From: CAG-411 sp050875145
Lineage (GTDB): Bacteria; Bacillota; Clostridia; Lachnospirales; Lachnospiraceae
NCBI GenBank assembly: GCA_050875145.1
Contig: JBNMLH010000017.1
Span: forward strand, 1 to 64,000
Length of the DNA: 64,000 nt
Direction: 5' to 3'
This document shows, in pieces, positions 7,217 to 12,618 of the stretch (position 1 is its first letter; each line of letters starts with the position of its first letter). Under the pieces are notes generated by a model. That model was not told the origin of the DNA. It saw nothing but the letters and a program-made list of their open reading frames with translations, and made no database searches. Made by a program: the position numbers and the translations under genes.

Positions 7217-8170
7217 CTATGATAAATCAATTTGAAGTTTTGCAACTTCTACTGCTGCTCTGTACGCAAGTGCGTATTTGTTATCGCCATGTGTCTGCTG
7301 AACTTTTTCAACGAATTTGTCTATTGTGTCATTGAAGCAGCCGCACTTGACCATGATCTGCTTGTCCTTGCCACGATAAAATGTTGTAAAATCACTTCTA
7401 CTACCAATAGCACCTATTACCATCACATGACTTGCAGAAAAGACCTCGGCATCACCGCAAACCTCGGCATTGCCCCGAACCTCGGCATCACCGCAAATCT
7501 CGGCATTGTCACAAACCTTGGCATTGCCCCAAACCTTGGCATCACCGCAAACCTCGGCATTGTCACAAACCTTGGCATTGCCCCAAACCTCGGCATTGTC
7601 ACAAACCTTGGCATTGCCCCAAACCTTGGCATCACCGCAAACCTCGGCATTGTCACAAACCTTGGCATTGCCCCAAACCTTGGCATCACCGCAAACCTTG
7701 GCATTGTCACAAACCTTGGCATTGCCCCAAACCTTGGCATTGCCCCAAACCTTGGCATCACCGCAAACTTTGGCATTGTCACAAACCTTGGCATTGCCCC
7801 AAACCTCGGCATCACCGCAAACCTTGGCATTGCCCCAAACCTCGGCATCACCGCAAACTTTGGCATTGCCCCAAACCTTGGCATCACCACAAACCTCGGC
7901 ATTGTCACAAACCTTGGCATTGCCCCAAACCTCGGCATTGCCCCAAACCTCGGCATTGCCCCAAACCTCGGCATCACCGCAAACTTTGGCATTGCCCCAA
8001 ACCCAAGCATTTCCTTTCTGAGAAAGATTTTTTTCCTCCTCTAACCAACCGCCAATTTCACCAACTTTAATCGATCCAAATTCTGCAACTGCTCTGATCC
8101 GGTGTAAAGTAACTGTTCTAAATGCAAGTTGAATGGTTTTTGTTTCTCCTGTAAATTCGAATTTTTTCAT
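7217..8170 (-). CDS. hexapeptide-repeat (left-handed beta-helix-like) phage protein
   Basis: 317 residues from the ATG at 8170, which follows AGGTG; an upstream ATG at 8251 has no RBS and would overlap the 44-residue gene. The N-terminus (LHRIRAVAEF ... GEIGGWLEEEKNLS) is the lead-in seen in phage proteins of this type. About thirty six-residue units follow (about 57-235), such as NAKVWG, DAEVCG and DNAKVC, the spacing of a left-handed beta-helix. A non-repeat C-terminal domain (about 236-317) contains a cysteine pair (VKCGCF). The repeat number is likely to vary by slippage. Function unknown; a structural or polymer-forming role is possible. Confidence 0.8.
   Translation of the reverse strand: MKKFEFTGETKTIQLAFRTVTLHRIRAVAEFGSIKVGEIGGWLEEEKNLSQKGNAWVWGNAKVCGDAEVWGNAEVWGNAEVWGNAKVCDNAEVCGDAKVWGNAKVCGDAEVWGNAKVCGDAEVWGNAKVCDNAKVCGDAKVWGNAKVWGNAKVCDNAKVCGDAKVWGNAKVCDNAEVCGDAKVWGNAKVCDNAEVWGNAKVCDNAEVCGDAKVWGNAKVCDNAEICGDAEVRGNAEVCGDAEVFSASHVMVIGAIGSRSDFTTFYRGKDKQIMVKCGCFNDTIDKFVEKVQQTHGDNKYALAYRAAVEVAKLQIDLS
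7444..8007 (-). repeat. 18-bp coding tandem repeat array
   Basis: Roughly thirty copies of an 18-bp unit (on the minus strand, variants of AATGCCAAGGTTTGGGGC) with three recurring variants encoding W-G-N, C-G-D and C-D-N turns. Units are nearly identical at DNA level, so recombination or slippage can change copy number in steps of six residues. No stop codon occurs in most other frames of the array, which creates long shadow ORFs on both strands. Confidence 0.95.
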
Positions 8171-8180
8171 GTTGTTACAC

Positions 8181-8315
8181 CTATCTTTCCTTTCCGCTAT
8201 CCGAAAATCCTGTGACATGTCCTGCCTTGATAACTGTTTCTTTTTGTTCAAGCATAAACTTTCTAACGCAATCGTCCAAAGTTACTGCTTCTAAATTGAT
8301 TTTTTCTGAATCCAT
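8181..8315 (-). CDS. 44-residue phage micro-protein
   Basis: Starts MDSEKINLEAVTLDD and ends FSDSGKER. AAGGAGG lies eight bases before the ATG at 8315, a near-ideal ribosome binding site. The stop codon lies 10 bases before the start of the hexapeptide-repeat gene, and the start lies 12 bases after the 50-residue gene. It is acidic and probably helical. No family was recognised, but spacing, RBS and operon position make it a convincing gene. Confidence 0.65.
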   Translation of the reverse strand: MDSEKINLEAVTLDDCVRKFMLEQKETVIKAGHVTGFSDSGKER

Positions 8316-8327
8316 CACTTTTCCTCC

Positions 8328-8480
8328 TTATTTTAAAAATCCTCTTTTAGTTTTTGTTTTCTTATTTATTACAGTAAAAGATATATTATCTTCATGGCAC
8401 ACCATCCAATTCTCCGGCACCAATCCATTCTGTGATAACACTTTCTTTTGCTCTCTTGTTAATTTCTTTGGTTGCTTCAT
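8328..8480 (-). CDS. DUF6906-like micro-protein
   Basis: 50 residues starting MKQPKKLTREQKKVLSQNGL, followed by NWMVCHED and a basic end. This pattern (a short basic helix, then asparagine-glycine-leucine and a WM motif) matches the DUF6906 family of small phage proteins, whose role is unknown. GGAGGAAAT precedes the ATG at 8480. Its leader contains the GTTGCAC dyad and the long stem element at 8507-8637. Confidence 0.65.
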   Translation of the reverse strand: MKQPKKLTREQKKVLSQNGLVPENWMVCHEDNISFTVINKKTKTKRGFLK

Positions 8481-8493
8481 ATTTCCTCCTTTT

Positions 8494-8509
8494 GTTGCAC
8501 CAGTGCAAC
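8494..8509. repeat. GTTGCAC dyad (operator-like palindrome)
   Basis: GTTGCAC (8494-8500), CA, GTGCAAC (8503-8509): a perfect 7-2-7 palindrome followed by TTTC. The same palindrome plus TTTC occurs at 1272-1290 inside a coding region, and an imperfect version at 14672-14687. It lies in the leader of the 50-residue gene. Function unknown; a protein-binding site is possible. Confidence 0.6.
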
Positions 8510-8637
8510 TTTCTAACTCTGTCTCTATTGCTGAAATGCCTCGCCAATCTATTTATTAAGAATAAGAAAGGAGTTTTTTTAATTTTGTATAGCATTTTTT
8601 GACGAGGCGTCTCGGCAATAGAGACAGAATGAAAGTT
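8507..8637 (-). other. long-stem intercistronic element 1
   Basis: The arms 8507-8545 and 8601-8637 are complementary over most of their length (CTGTCTCTATTGC against GCAATAGAGACAG, plus AACTTTC/GAAAGTT outside and GCCTCG/CGAGGC inside). They enclose about 55 bases with AAGAAAGGAG and GCATTTTTT on the plus strand. In the leftward transcript it lies between the 21-residue gene and the 50-residue gene. Element 2 (8735-8874) has the same plan with different arms. Confidence 0.7.
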
Positions 8638-8640
8638 ATT

Positions 8641-8706
8641 TTATTTCCATGCTTGCCATAATATCACTGCCATTGCAGCGAATAATATATACATAATTTT
8701 TAGCAT
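8641..8706 (-). CDS. 21-residue single-TM micro-protein
   Basis: Starts MLKIMYILFAAMAV and ends WQAWK. GGAAGG lies eight bases before the ATG at 8706. Nearly the whole peptide is one hydrophobic helix with a basic end, like phage membrane micro-proteins or type I toxins. It sits exactly between the two long-stem elements, with four bases separating its stop from element 1. The reading frame and RBS are clear; function and expression are inferred. Confidence 0.5.
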   Translation of the reverse strand: MLKIMYILFAAMAVILWQAWK

Positions 8707-8734
8707 CTTTTACCTTCCTTTTTATATGTAGGTT

Positions 8735-8874
8735 CTATCCCCATAAACAAAGCACCCTGCCGTAAAATACAATGTAATAGACAATTATAAAATCTTTAAG
8801 AAAGGAGTAATTTTAAAATGTGCGCATTTTTTCAAAACATGAGTGTTGGCAGGATGCCTTGTTTATGAGGATAG
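8735..8874 (-). other. long-stem intercistronic element 2
   Basis: 27-base arms at 8735-8761 and 8848-8874 are complementary with three mismatches. On the minus strand all three become G-U pairs, which favours a leftward RNA. The 86-base loop contains, on the plus strand, AAGAAAGGAGT and GCATTTTTT as in element 1. It lies between the HTH gene (stop at 8898) and the 21-residue gene (start at 8706). Confidence 0.75.
8818..8868 (+). CDS. possible 16-residue leader-like ORF
   Basis: An ATG ten bases after a perfect AGAAAGGAG encodes a 16-residue peptide ending in MPCL, entirely within long-stem element 2 on the plus strand. The RBS is strong, but element 1 does not keep the frame: the distance from GGAG to the shared GCATTTTTT differs by two bases. 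The shared sequence may therefore act as RNA or DNA rather than as a coding sequence. Confidence 0.25.
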   Translation: MCAFFQNMSVGRMPCL

Positions 8875-8897
8875 TTGTCTTTTATTTAGTTACTCTA

Positions 8898-9107
8898 CTA
8901 ATTCCAATCACATTTTCCGTTTGCAATTCTCTCTTTTTCTTTATCCAGTAATCCTCTAAATATGATGTAGTACCATCTTTTTCCACCTTTTTGAAGTACA
9001 GCATGTCCTAAATCTATTTTTCCTTCACGCATCAAGTATCTTATGCAGTCCGGCGACATATTTAGTTCAATTGCTGCCTCTTTAACTGAGACTCTATCTG
9101 TTCCCAT
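8898..9107 (-). CDS. helix-turn-helix excisionase/MerR-like protein
   Basis: 69 residues. SVKEAAIELNMSPDCIRYLM (about 7-26) is a winged helix-turn-helix of the MerR/excisionase type, followed by a wing-like segment with GGKRWYYII. Such small proteins act as excisionases or as phage early regulators. AGAAAGGAG lies about eleven bases before the ATG at 9107 within a 20-bp sequence that recurs at 9802 and 10996. It heads the run of genes that includes the long-stem elements. An excisionase role is plausible, but the gene is about 6 kb from the integrase. Confidence 0.65.
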   Translation of the reverse strand: MGTDRVSVKEAAIELNMSPDCIRYLMREGKIDLGHAVLQKGGKRWYYIIFRGLLDKEKERIANGKCDWN

Positions 9108-9146
9108 TTTTTCTCACTCTCCTTTCTATTCATCTTTAACCTGTTC

Positions 9147-9175
9147 TTGTTTTTCTCCCAAATTTTCCCTATACT
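9147..9175 (+). promoter_or_regulatory. promoter for the 67-residue rightward gene
   Basis: TTGTTT (9147-9152), 17-bp spacer, TATACT (9170-9175), about 50 bases before the start at 9228. The 5' leader has a GGCTCT-CGCC-AGAGCC hairpin (9185-9200) and then AAAGGGGGTG as ribosome binding site. Confidence 0.65.
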
Positions 9176-9227
9176 GTACTTGCAGGCTCTCGCCAGAGCC
9201 GAGTACCATGAAAGGGGGTGTGTTTTT

Positions 9228-9431
9228 ATGTCTTTGCATCAATATGAAATTGATTTTTCGCCGCTTTCACTTGATGAAAGAACCGTTTTAACGAAACGGA
9301 TTGAAGATTATTCGTATACTGGTCTTCACTTGAAACAAGGCTTTCAATCTGCTATCTTCTTTGTTGAGGATAATTTTGACATTAGCTTTTTGGATGTTCC
9401 TGCTGAATGCCGTCTTTCTCGCCTTCAATAA
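9228..9431 (+). CDS. 67-residue phage protein, unknown function
   Basis: Starts MSLHQYEIDFSPLSLDERTV at 9228, after a strong AAAGGGGGTG; an upstream in-frame ATG at 9147 overlaps the promoter and has no RBS. It is acidic/aromatic with a FFVEDNFDISFLD segment. No family was recognised. It has its own promoter, is divergent from the HTH gene and ends 50 bases inside the convergent gene at 9382-9798. Independent expression opposite to the early operon resembles cargo genes or immunity functions. Confidence 0.65.
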   Translation: MSLHQYEIDFSPLSLDERTVLTKRIEDYSYTGLHLKQGFQSAIFFVEDNFDISFLDVPAECRLSRLQ

Positions 9432-9798
9432 GTGTATATATTGCGAAATCCGTTTTCATTGCTTCCGCATTGTAGTTAATTTCAATGCGGAAGTTTCTTT
9501 TTTTGAACATTTCACGCATCATCATATCTAGCCAACATTTCAAAAGAACAACTGTTTTTTCAAATCCATCCGTATCTACTCTTCCGAAATTTTCTTCTGT
9601 TAGTTCTTCCTCTGGAAGAGTTGCTGCCTGTGCTCTTTTTAACGCCTCACTATAACGAACTAATTTTAATTCTGACCTTCGACCAATTCCAAACTGTGAA
9701 ATTATCTGGTTGTATTCTTCCTGCGTCATTCTCAGAATTTCTGTGGTTTCTCCGTCTTCCGTCCGATGCTTTATTGATATTGAAGCTTTACTACTCAA
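9382..9798 (-). CDS. phage protein, unknown function
   Basis: 138 residues from a TTG at 9798, preceded by AGAAAGGAG about eleven bases upstream. Residues 20-40 (RMTQEEYNQIISQFG) look helical; the C-terminal half contains LLKCWLDMMMREMF and a short beta-rich segment (FRIEINYNAEAM). No family was recognised. Its last 50 bases overlap the end of the rightward 67-residue gene. The ribosome binding site is one of three copies of a 20-bp repeat (9111, 9802, 10996). Confidence 0.55.
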   Translation of the reverse strand: MSSKASISIKHRTEDGETTEILRMTQEEYNQIISQFGIGRRSELKLVRYSEALKRAQAATLPEEELTEENFGRVDTDGFEKTVVLLKCWLDMMMREMFKKRNFRIEINYNAEAMKTDFAIYTLIEGEKDGIQQEHPKS

Positions 9799-9801
9799 TT
9801 C

Positions 9802-9960
9802 TTCTCACTCTCCTTTCTATTAAGTTGCTACTTTTTCATTATCATGTTCTTGCACATTAGCTTTAATAGCCATTCCTTCTCCTAAACCAAGCAGGTAACT
9901 TTTGTCGTTTTCTGAAAGCTTTGGAATGATTAAAACAAATGTTTCGATAATTTGTTTTTC
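9802..9960. repeat. 159-bp direct repeat, copy A
   Basis: Collinear and about nine-tenths identical (by eye) with 10996-11154. It includes the shared 20-bp RBS sequence and the 3' two-thirds of the 50-residue gene. The two copies bracket the rightward SWIM gene and its terminator. Beyond 9960 the similarity stops abruptly. Confidence 0.9.
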
Positions 9961-10002
9961 CTCTTTTCTTTGATTGTTTTCAAATATTACCTTTTTTCTC
10001 AT
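9820..10002 (-). pseudogene. 5'-replaced copy of the 50-residue repressor-region gene
   Basis: From IIETF to the C-terminus this frame is almost identical to the intact gene at 11014-11166 (PKLSENDKSYLLGLGEGMA in both). Its natural start and RBS are gone. The open frame continues instead into unrelated sequence and reaches an ATG at 10002 without a Shine-Dalgarno. It is most likely a truncated leftover of the duplication that brought in the SWIM gene, although low-level translation is possible. Confidence 0.6.
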
Positions 10003-10051
10003 ATATGTCGATATAACAATTAAACATTTAATTTATATAGGGGGAATAATT

Positions 10052-10927
10052 ATGTCTATAAGTGATATTTTCAAAATCAACCAATTAAAACAGCAAATTG
10101 AAGAACTTACAAATACTGTTTCTTCACTTTCTTCGCAACTTGAAGATGCAAAACATGAGTTATCTCTTTCGAAAGCAAAAGTATATGAATTATCAACCAA
10201 TTTATTTGACTCTAATAACCTTATTAAATCTCACCTTCCGATTTTTGAGTTTTCCAGATTTAATTTTTCATCTGATTTTAAGCATATCTGGAATGATGCA
10301 TGGCGTTCAGAACTTCATAAGTTGCCATCACAGCTTGAACGTCAATATAGAGCCTGTTCCTCTCGCTACACCCCATTAACACTTAATCCAGAAAATGTTT
10401 CTGGAAAATTTCGCGGACTAGAAACTGACTATTGCACTACGCTTGTAAAATGTGAGTGTATCGACTTTCAACGTAGAGCATTGCCATGTAAGCATATGTA
10501 CCGTCTTGCTTACGAATTTGATGTCTTTATGTTGGAAGAGGTTGAACATGATCCAAATGTGTCTCATCTCATGCATCTCTCTGATTTCAAGCGGCAGTTA
10601 ATGCAATTTTCTACTGAATGCAAAGACACTCTTTCGTATTTAAAATATAATTATGTCACTGTCGCTAATCGAAACGCTGTTGCGCCCTTAATTACTTCTG
10701 GATTTGTAACTATCAGTGAAGATAAAAGTATACTTCTTGACAGCTATAAGCGTGATGAGTTGTTTAATTTACTTCCTCAAAATGCTTCCGTAAGAAAAAA
10801 TACAAAAAAATCCGTTTTGATTGAATACATAGTTGCAAATTGTCCTGATGTAATAGCCAACCTTGAGAAACTTACTGTTGCAATTCAGTTATCTCCCTCA
10901 ATCGAATACTTCAGATACTACATTTAG
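10052..10927 (+). CDS. SWIM zinc-finger protein with N-terminal coiled coil
   Basis: 291 residues from the ATG at 10052, preceded by a GGGGG ribosome binding site; an upstream ATG at 9974 has none. Residues 1-55 form a coiled coil starting MSISDIFK. A SWIM finger follows: C134, C136, C146, H148 (CxC-x9-CxH). The C-terminal part (about 240-275) has a basic helix pair reminiscent of SAP-like modules. SWIM fingers bind DNA or protein; no enzyme domain was recognised. The gene is isolated, opposite to its neighbours, has its own terminator and is bracketed by a 159-bp duplication. These are signs of a phage cargo ('moron') gene, possibly superinfection exclusion or defence. Confidence 0.7.
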   Translation: MSISDIFKINQLKQQIEELTNTVSSLSSQLEDAKHELSLSKAKVYELSTNLFDSNNLIKSHLPIFEFSRFNFSSDFKHIWNDAWRSELHKLPSQLERQYRACSSRYTPLTLNPENVSGKFRGLETDYCTTLVKCECIDFQRRALPCKHMYRLAYEFDVFMLEEVEHDPNVSHLMHLSDFKRQLMQFSTECKDTLSYLKYNYVTVANRNAVAPLITSGFVTISEDKSILLDSYKRDELFNLLPQNASVRKNTKKSVLIEYIVANCPDVIANLEKLTVAIQLSPSIEYFRYYI

Positions 10928-10932
10928 TTTTT

Positions 10933-10960
10933 ACGCTCAGATTATTCTGGGCGTTTTTCT
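10933..10960 (+). terminator. Rho-independent terminator after the SWIM gene
   Basis: ACGCTCAG (10933-10940) and CTGGGCGT (10947-10954) form an 8-bp stem (one G-U), followed by TTTTTCTTC. It starts six bases after the SWIM gene stop. Confidence 0.85.
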
Positions 10961-10995
10961 TCGTATTAGATTCCAAGACAATTCTCATCTTCTTT

Positions 10996-11154
10996 TTCTC
11001 ACTCTCCTTTCTATTAAGTTGCTACTTTTTCACTATCATGTTCTTGCACATTAGCTTTAATAGCCATTCCTTCACCTAGCCCCAGTAAGTAGCTTTTGTC
11101 ATTCTCTGAAAGTTTTGGAATAATTAAAGCAAATGTTTCGATAATTTGTTTTTC
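10996..11154. repeat. 159-bp direct repeat, copy B
   Basis: Partner of 9802-9960. This copy holds the intact 3' part of the 50-residue gene at 11014-11166. On its left it still carries the AGAAAGGAG ribosome binding site, which no longer leads into a recognisable gene; only a short ORF of about 25 codons follows. Confidence 0.9.
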
Positions 11155-11166
11155 TTTTTCTGACAT
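11014..11166 (-). CDS. 50-residue phage protein of the immunity region
   Basis: Starts MSEKEKQIIETF at 11166 after GAGGTGAGAAG; an upstream ATG at 11220 lies inside the promoter. The segment PKLSENDKSYLLGLGEGMA is the mark of small proteins encoded beside repressors in Firmicutes phages. Function unknown. It is the first leftward gene from the divergent operator region, so it should be controlled by the repressor. A broken second copy lies at 9820. Confidence 0.7.
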   Translation of the reverse strand: MSEKEKQIIETFALIIPKLSENDKSYLLGLGEGMAIKANVQEHDSEKVAT

Positions 11167-11199
11167 TCTTCTCACCTCGCTTTCGTGTCTTACATACAC

Positions 11200-11228
11200 A
11201 TAATAATATCTTAAAGACACTTTGTCAA
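11200..11228 (-). promoter_or_regulatory. leftward early promoter
   Basis: On the minus strand: TTGACA (11223-11228), exactly 17 bp, TATTAT (11200-11205). One half-site of the 14-bp inverted repeat fills the spacer, so a bound repressor would occlude it. It drives the 50-residue gene and probably the leftward early genes. Confidence 0.8.
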
Positions 11229-11251
11229 TACTTTTTTGTGTCTTTAAGATA
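11207..11251. promoter_or_regulatory. 14-bp inverted-repeat operator
   Basis: TATCTTAAAGACAC (11207-11220) and GTGTCTTTAAGATA (11238-11251) are perfect inverted copies separated by 17 bp. They overlap the leftward promoter and a possible rightward one (TTGTCA/TAAGAT, 11222-11250). This is the likely binding site for one of the XRE repressors or for the toxin-antitoxin complex. Confidence 0.8.
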
Positions 11252-11259
11252 CTTTTTTA

Positions 11260-11288
11260 TTGACTTCCTTTTTCTTGCGTGCTATTCT
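11260..11288 (+). promoter_or_regulatory. rightward promoter for the toxin/repressor operon
   Basis: TTGACT (11260-11265), 17 bp, TATTCT (11283-11288). It lies 25 bases before the toxin start and next to the operator arm ending at 11251. Confidence 0.6.
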
Positions 11289-11312
11289 ATAGTTGAAAGG
11301 AGAAGTTTTCTT

Positions 11313-11543
11313 ATGCAAATACAATATTCCAAGCAAGCCGTTAAATTTTTAAAGAAGCTTGACTTACAAACAAAAAATCGTATTGTTGATGCAATACACT
11401 GTATTCCAAATGGCGATATTAAAAAGTTGAAAGGTCGAAACGGGTATCGTCTCCGCGTCGGCTCCTATCGAATTATTTTTGATAAGTCAGGAAATATTAT
11501 CCTCATAGAAAAAATTGATAATCGAGGTCAGGTTTATAAATAG
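11313..11543 (+). CDS. RelE/ParE-type toxin
   Basis: 76 residues: a compact RelE fold with KQAVKFLKKLD near the start, LKGRNGYRLRVGSYRIIF in the middle and a short C-terminal strand. RelE toxins cleave mRNA in the ribosome; ParE relatives poison gyrase, and sequence alone does not separate them here. AAAGGAG precedes the ATG at 11313. The next gene, 12 bases downstream, is the presumed antitoxin. The order toxin first, antitoxin second is the reverse of classical relBE but common for HigBA-like and many RelE-type pairs. Control is likely through the divergent operator region. Confidence 0.85.
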   Translation: MQIQYSKQAVKFLKKLDLQTKNRIVDAIHCIPNGDIKKLKGRNGYRLRVGSYRIIFDKSGNIILIEKIDNRGQVYK

Positions 11544-11555
11544 GAGGTTGTTTTT

Positions 11556-11792
11556 ATGTCTAATATTAAAGAACGATTACTTGGTGCTATTACAGTTATG
11601 ACAGAAGCAGACGCATACAATTTGTGGCTGTATATTGAGAGTCAACATAAAGAAAAAAACTGGAATGATATTGAAGAAGTAGAACCAGATGAATTTGATT
11701 TAAAAATGCTTGCTGAAATAGATGCTAATCCAGATTGCAACGAATTTGTTTCAGAAGATGAAGCATTAAAAATGCTTGACTTGCAAAAATAA
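11556..11792 (+). CDS. presumed antitoxin partner
   Basis: 78 residues, very acidic (for example DIEEVEPDEFDLKMLAEID), starting MSNIKERLLGAITVMTEADA. AGGAGG precedes the ATG. Position after a RelE-like toxin, size and charge match antitoxins that wrap the toxin and neutralise it. No DNA-binding motif is obvious, so operator binding may be left to the XRE proteins downstream. Its end overlaps the upstream reading frame of the first XRE gene, indicating one operon. Confidence 0.7.
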   Translation: MSNIKERLLGAITVMTEADAYNLWLYIESQHKEKNWNDIEEVEPDEFDLKMLAEIDANPDCNEFVSEDEALKMLDLQK

Positions 11793-11826
11793 TTGTATAG
11801 ATAAAAGAAAAAAAGAAGGTGATACA

Positions 11827-12159
11827 TTGAACGAAAGAGTAAAAGAACTTCGTAAATTTTTTGGCTTGTCTGGCGAAAAATTTGGCGAAAAATTAGGAAT
11901 AACAAGAGGTGCTGTTTCTAATATTGAAAATGGTAGTCGAAATGTTACAGAACAAATGATCAAATCTATTTGCCGTGAATTTAACGTGAGCGAAGAATGG
12001 CTTCGTACTGGTGAAGGTGAAATGTTTGTGCATATAACTTCTAATGAAACGAAAATGCAGCTTTTACATCTGATTGATAAATTACCTGAAAGTAAGTTAG
12101 GCTATGTGTTAGCCTATGTTCAAGGTTTATATATAAATGAACATATAGAAAAGGAGTGA
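11827..12159 (+). CDS. XRE-family repressor 1
   Basis: 110 residues from a TTG at 11827, chosen because GAAGGTGA lies upstream and because the paralogue starts the same way (TTG, then NERVKELR). The HTH_3 domain covers about residues 5-62: FGEKLGITRGAVSNIENG is the helix-turn-helix and ICREFNVSEEWLRTGEGEMF is the typical end of phage repressor domains. The C-terminal 45 residues probably dimerise. Together with its tandem paralogue it is the best candidate for the immunity repressor acting on the 11207-11251 operator. Confidence 0.85.
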   Translation: MNERVKELRKFFGLSGEKFGEKLGITRGAVSNIENGSRNVTEQMIKSICREFNVSEEWLRTGEGEMFVHITSNETKMQLLHLIDKLPESKLGYVLAYVQGLYINEHIEKE

Positions 12160-12163
12160 TTTT

Positions 12164-12550
12164 TTGAATGAAAGAGTGAAAGAATTGCGTGATTTTTTAG
12201 GACTCACAATGGAAAAATTTGGCGAACGTGTTGGTGTGAAAAAATCTGCAATAAACAAAATCGAAAAAGGCAATAACTCAGTTACAGATCAAATGATTAA
12301 ATCTATTTGCCGCGAATTTGGCGTAAGTGAAGAATGGCTGCGTACTGGTGATGGCGATATGTTCTTGCCAGCCGACCGCAACACTGATATTGCAAAATTA
12401 ACGAAGCAGTTATTAAATGAAGAAAGTGATTCTTTTAAAAACAGATTTGTGTCCATGTTGGCTAACTTAACAATTGAGGAATGGAAATTTTTAGAGAGAA
12501 AAGCAAAAGAATTATGTGAGATGAGTAATGAAAAAGATAATTCAGATTGA
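12164..12550 (+). CDS. XRE-family repressor 2 (paralogue of repressor 1)
   Basis: 128 residues from a TTG at 12164 (AAGGAGTGA upstream); the nearby ATG is in another frame and stops after two codons. The first 66 residues closely match repressor 1, including SICREFGVSEEWLRTGDGDMF, while the recognition helix differs (KKSAINKIEKGNNSV against TRGAVSNIENGSRNV). The C-terminus is unrelated to repressor 1. Tandem duplication followed by divergence suggests two operators or hetero-oligomers. Four bases separate the genes. Confidence 0.85.
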   Translation: MNERVKELRDFLGLTMEKFGERVGVKKSAINKIEKGNNSVTDQMIKSICREFGVSEEWLRTGDGDMFLPADRNTDIAKLTKQLLNEESDSFKNRFVSMLANLTIEEWKFLERKAKELCEMSNEKDNSD

Positions 12551-12582
12551 TATTGTTTTTATATTTTTCAAAAACGAATATA

Positions 12583-12611
12583 TGCCGGAGTAAGTCATAA
12601 CCTCTCCGGCA
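12583..12611. terminator. hairpin between convergent genes
   Basis: TGCCGGAG (12583-12590) and CTCCGGCA (12604-12611) form a perfect 8-bp stem with a 13-base loop between the end of repressor 2 and the end of the 33-residue gene. No strong T-tract follows on either side, so termination may be weak or bidirectional. Confidence 0.5.
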
Positions 12612-12618
12612 AATAATG

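Noticed and set aside
7232..8070. Long rightward and alternate-frame ORFs across the repeat array, and a CRISPR-like look of the 18-bp repeats
   Set aside because: The array has no stop codons in several frames because of its 18-bp period; RBS, start and flanking domains fit only the leftward hexapeptide protein. There are no spacers, so it is not CRISPR.
8507..8874. MITE pair or invertible promoter
   Set aside because: No target-site duplications at the ends, arms differ between the two copies, and imperfect arms do not suit site-specific inversion. Kept as a structured element instead.
9974..10051. Upstream start for the SWIM gene
   Set aside because: The ATG at 9974 has no RBS, whereas GGGGG precedes the ATG at 10052.
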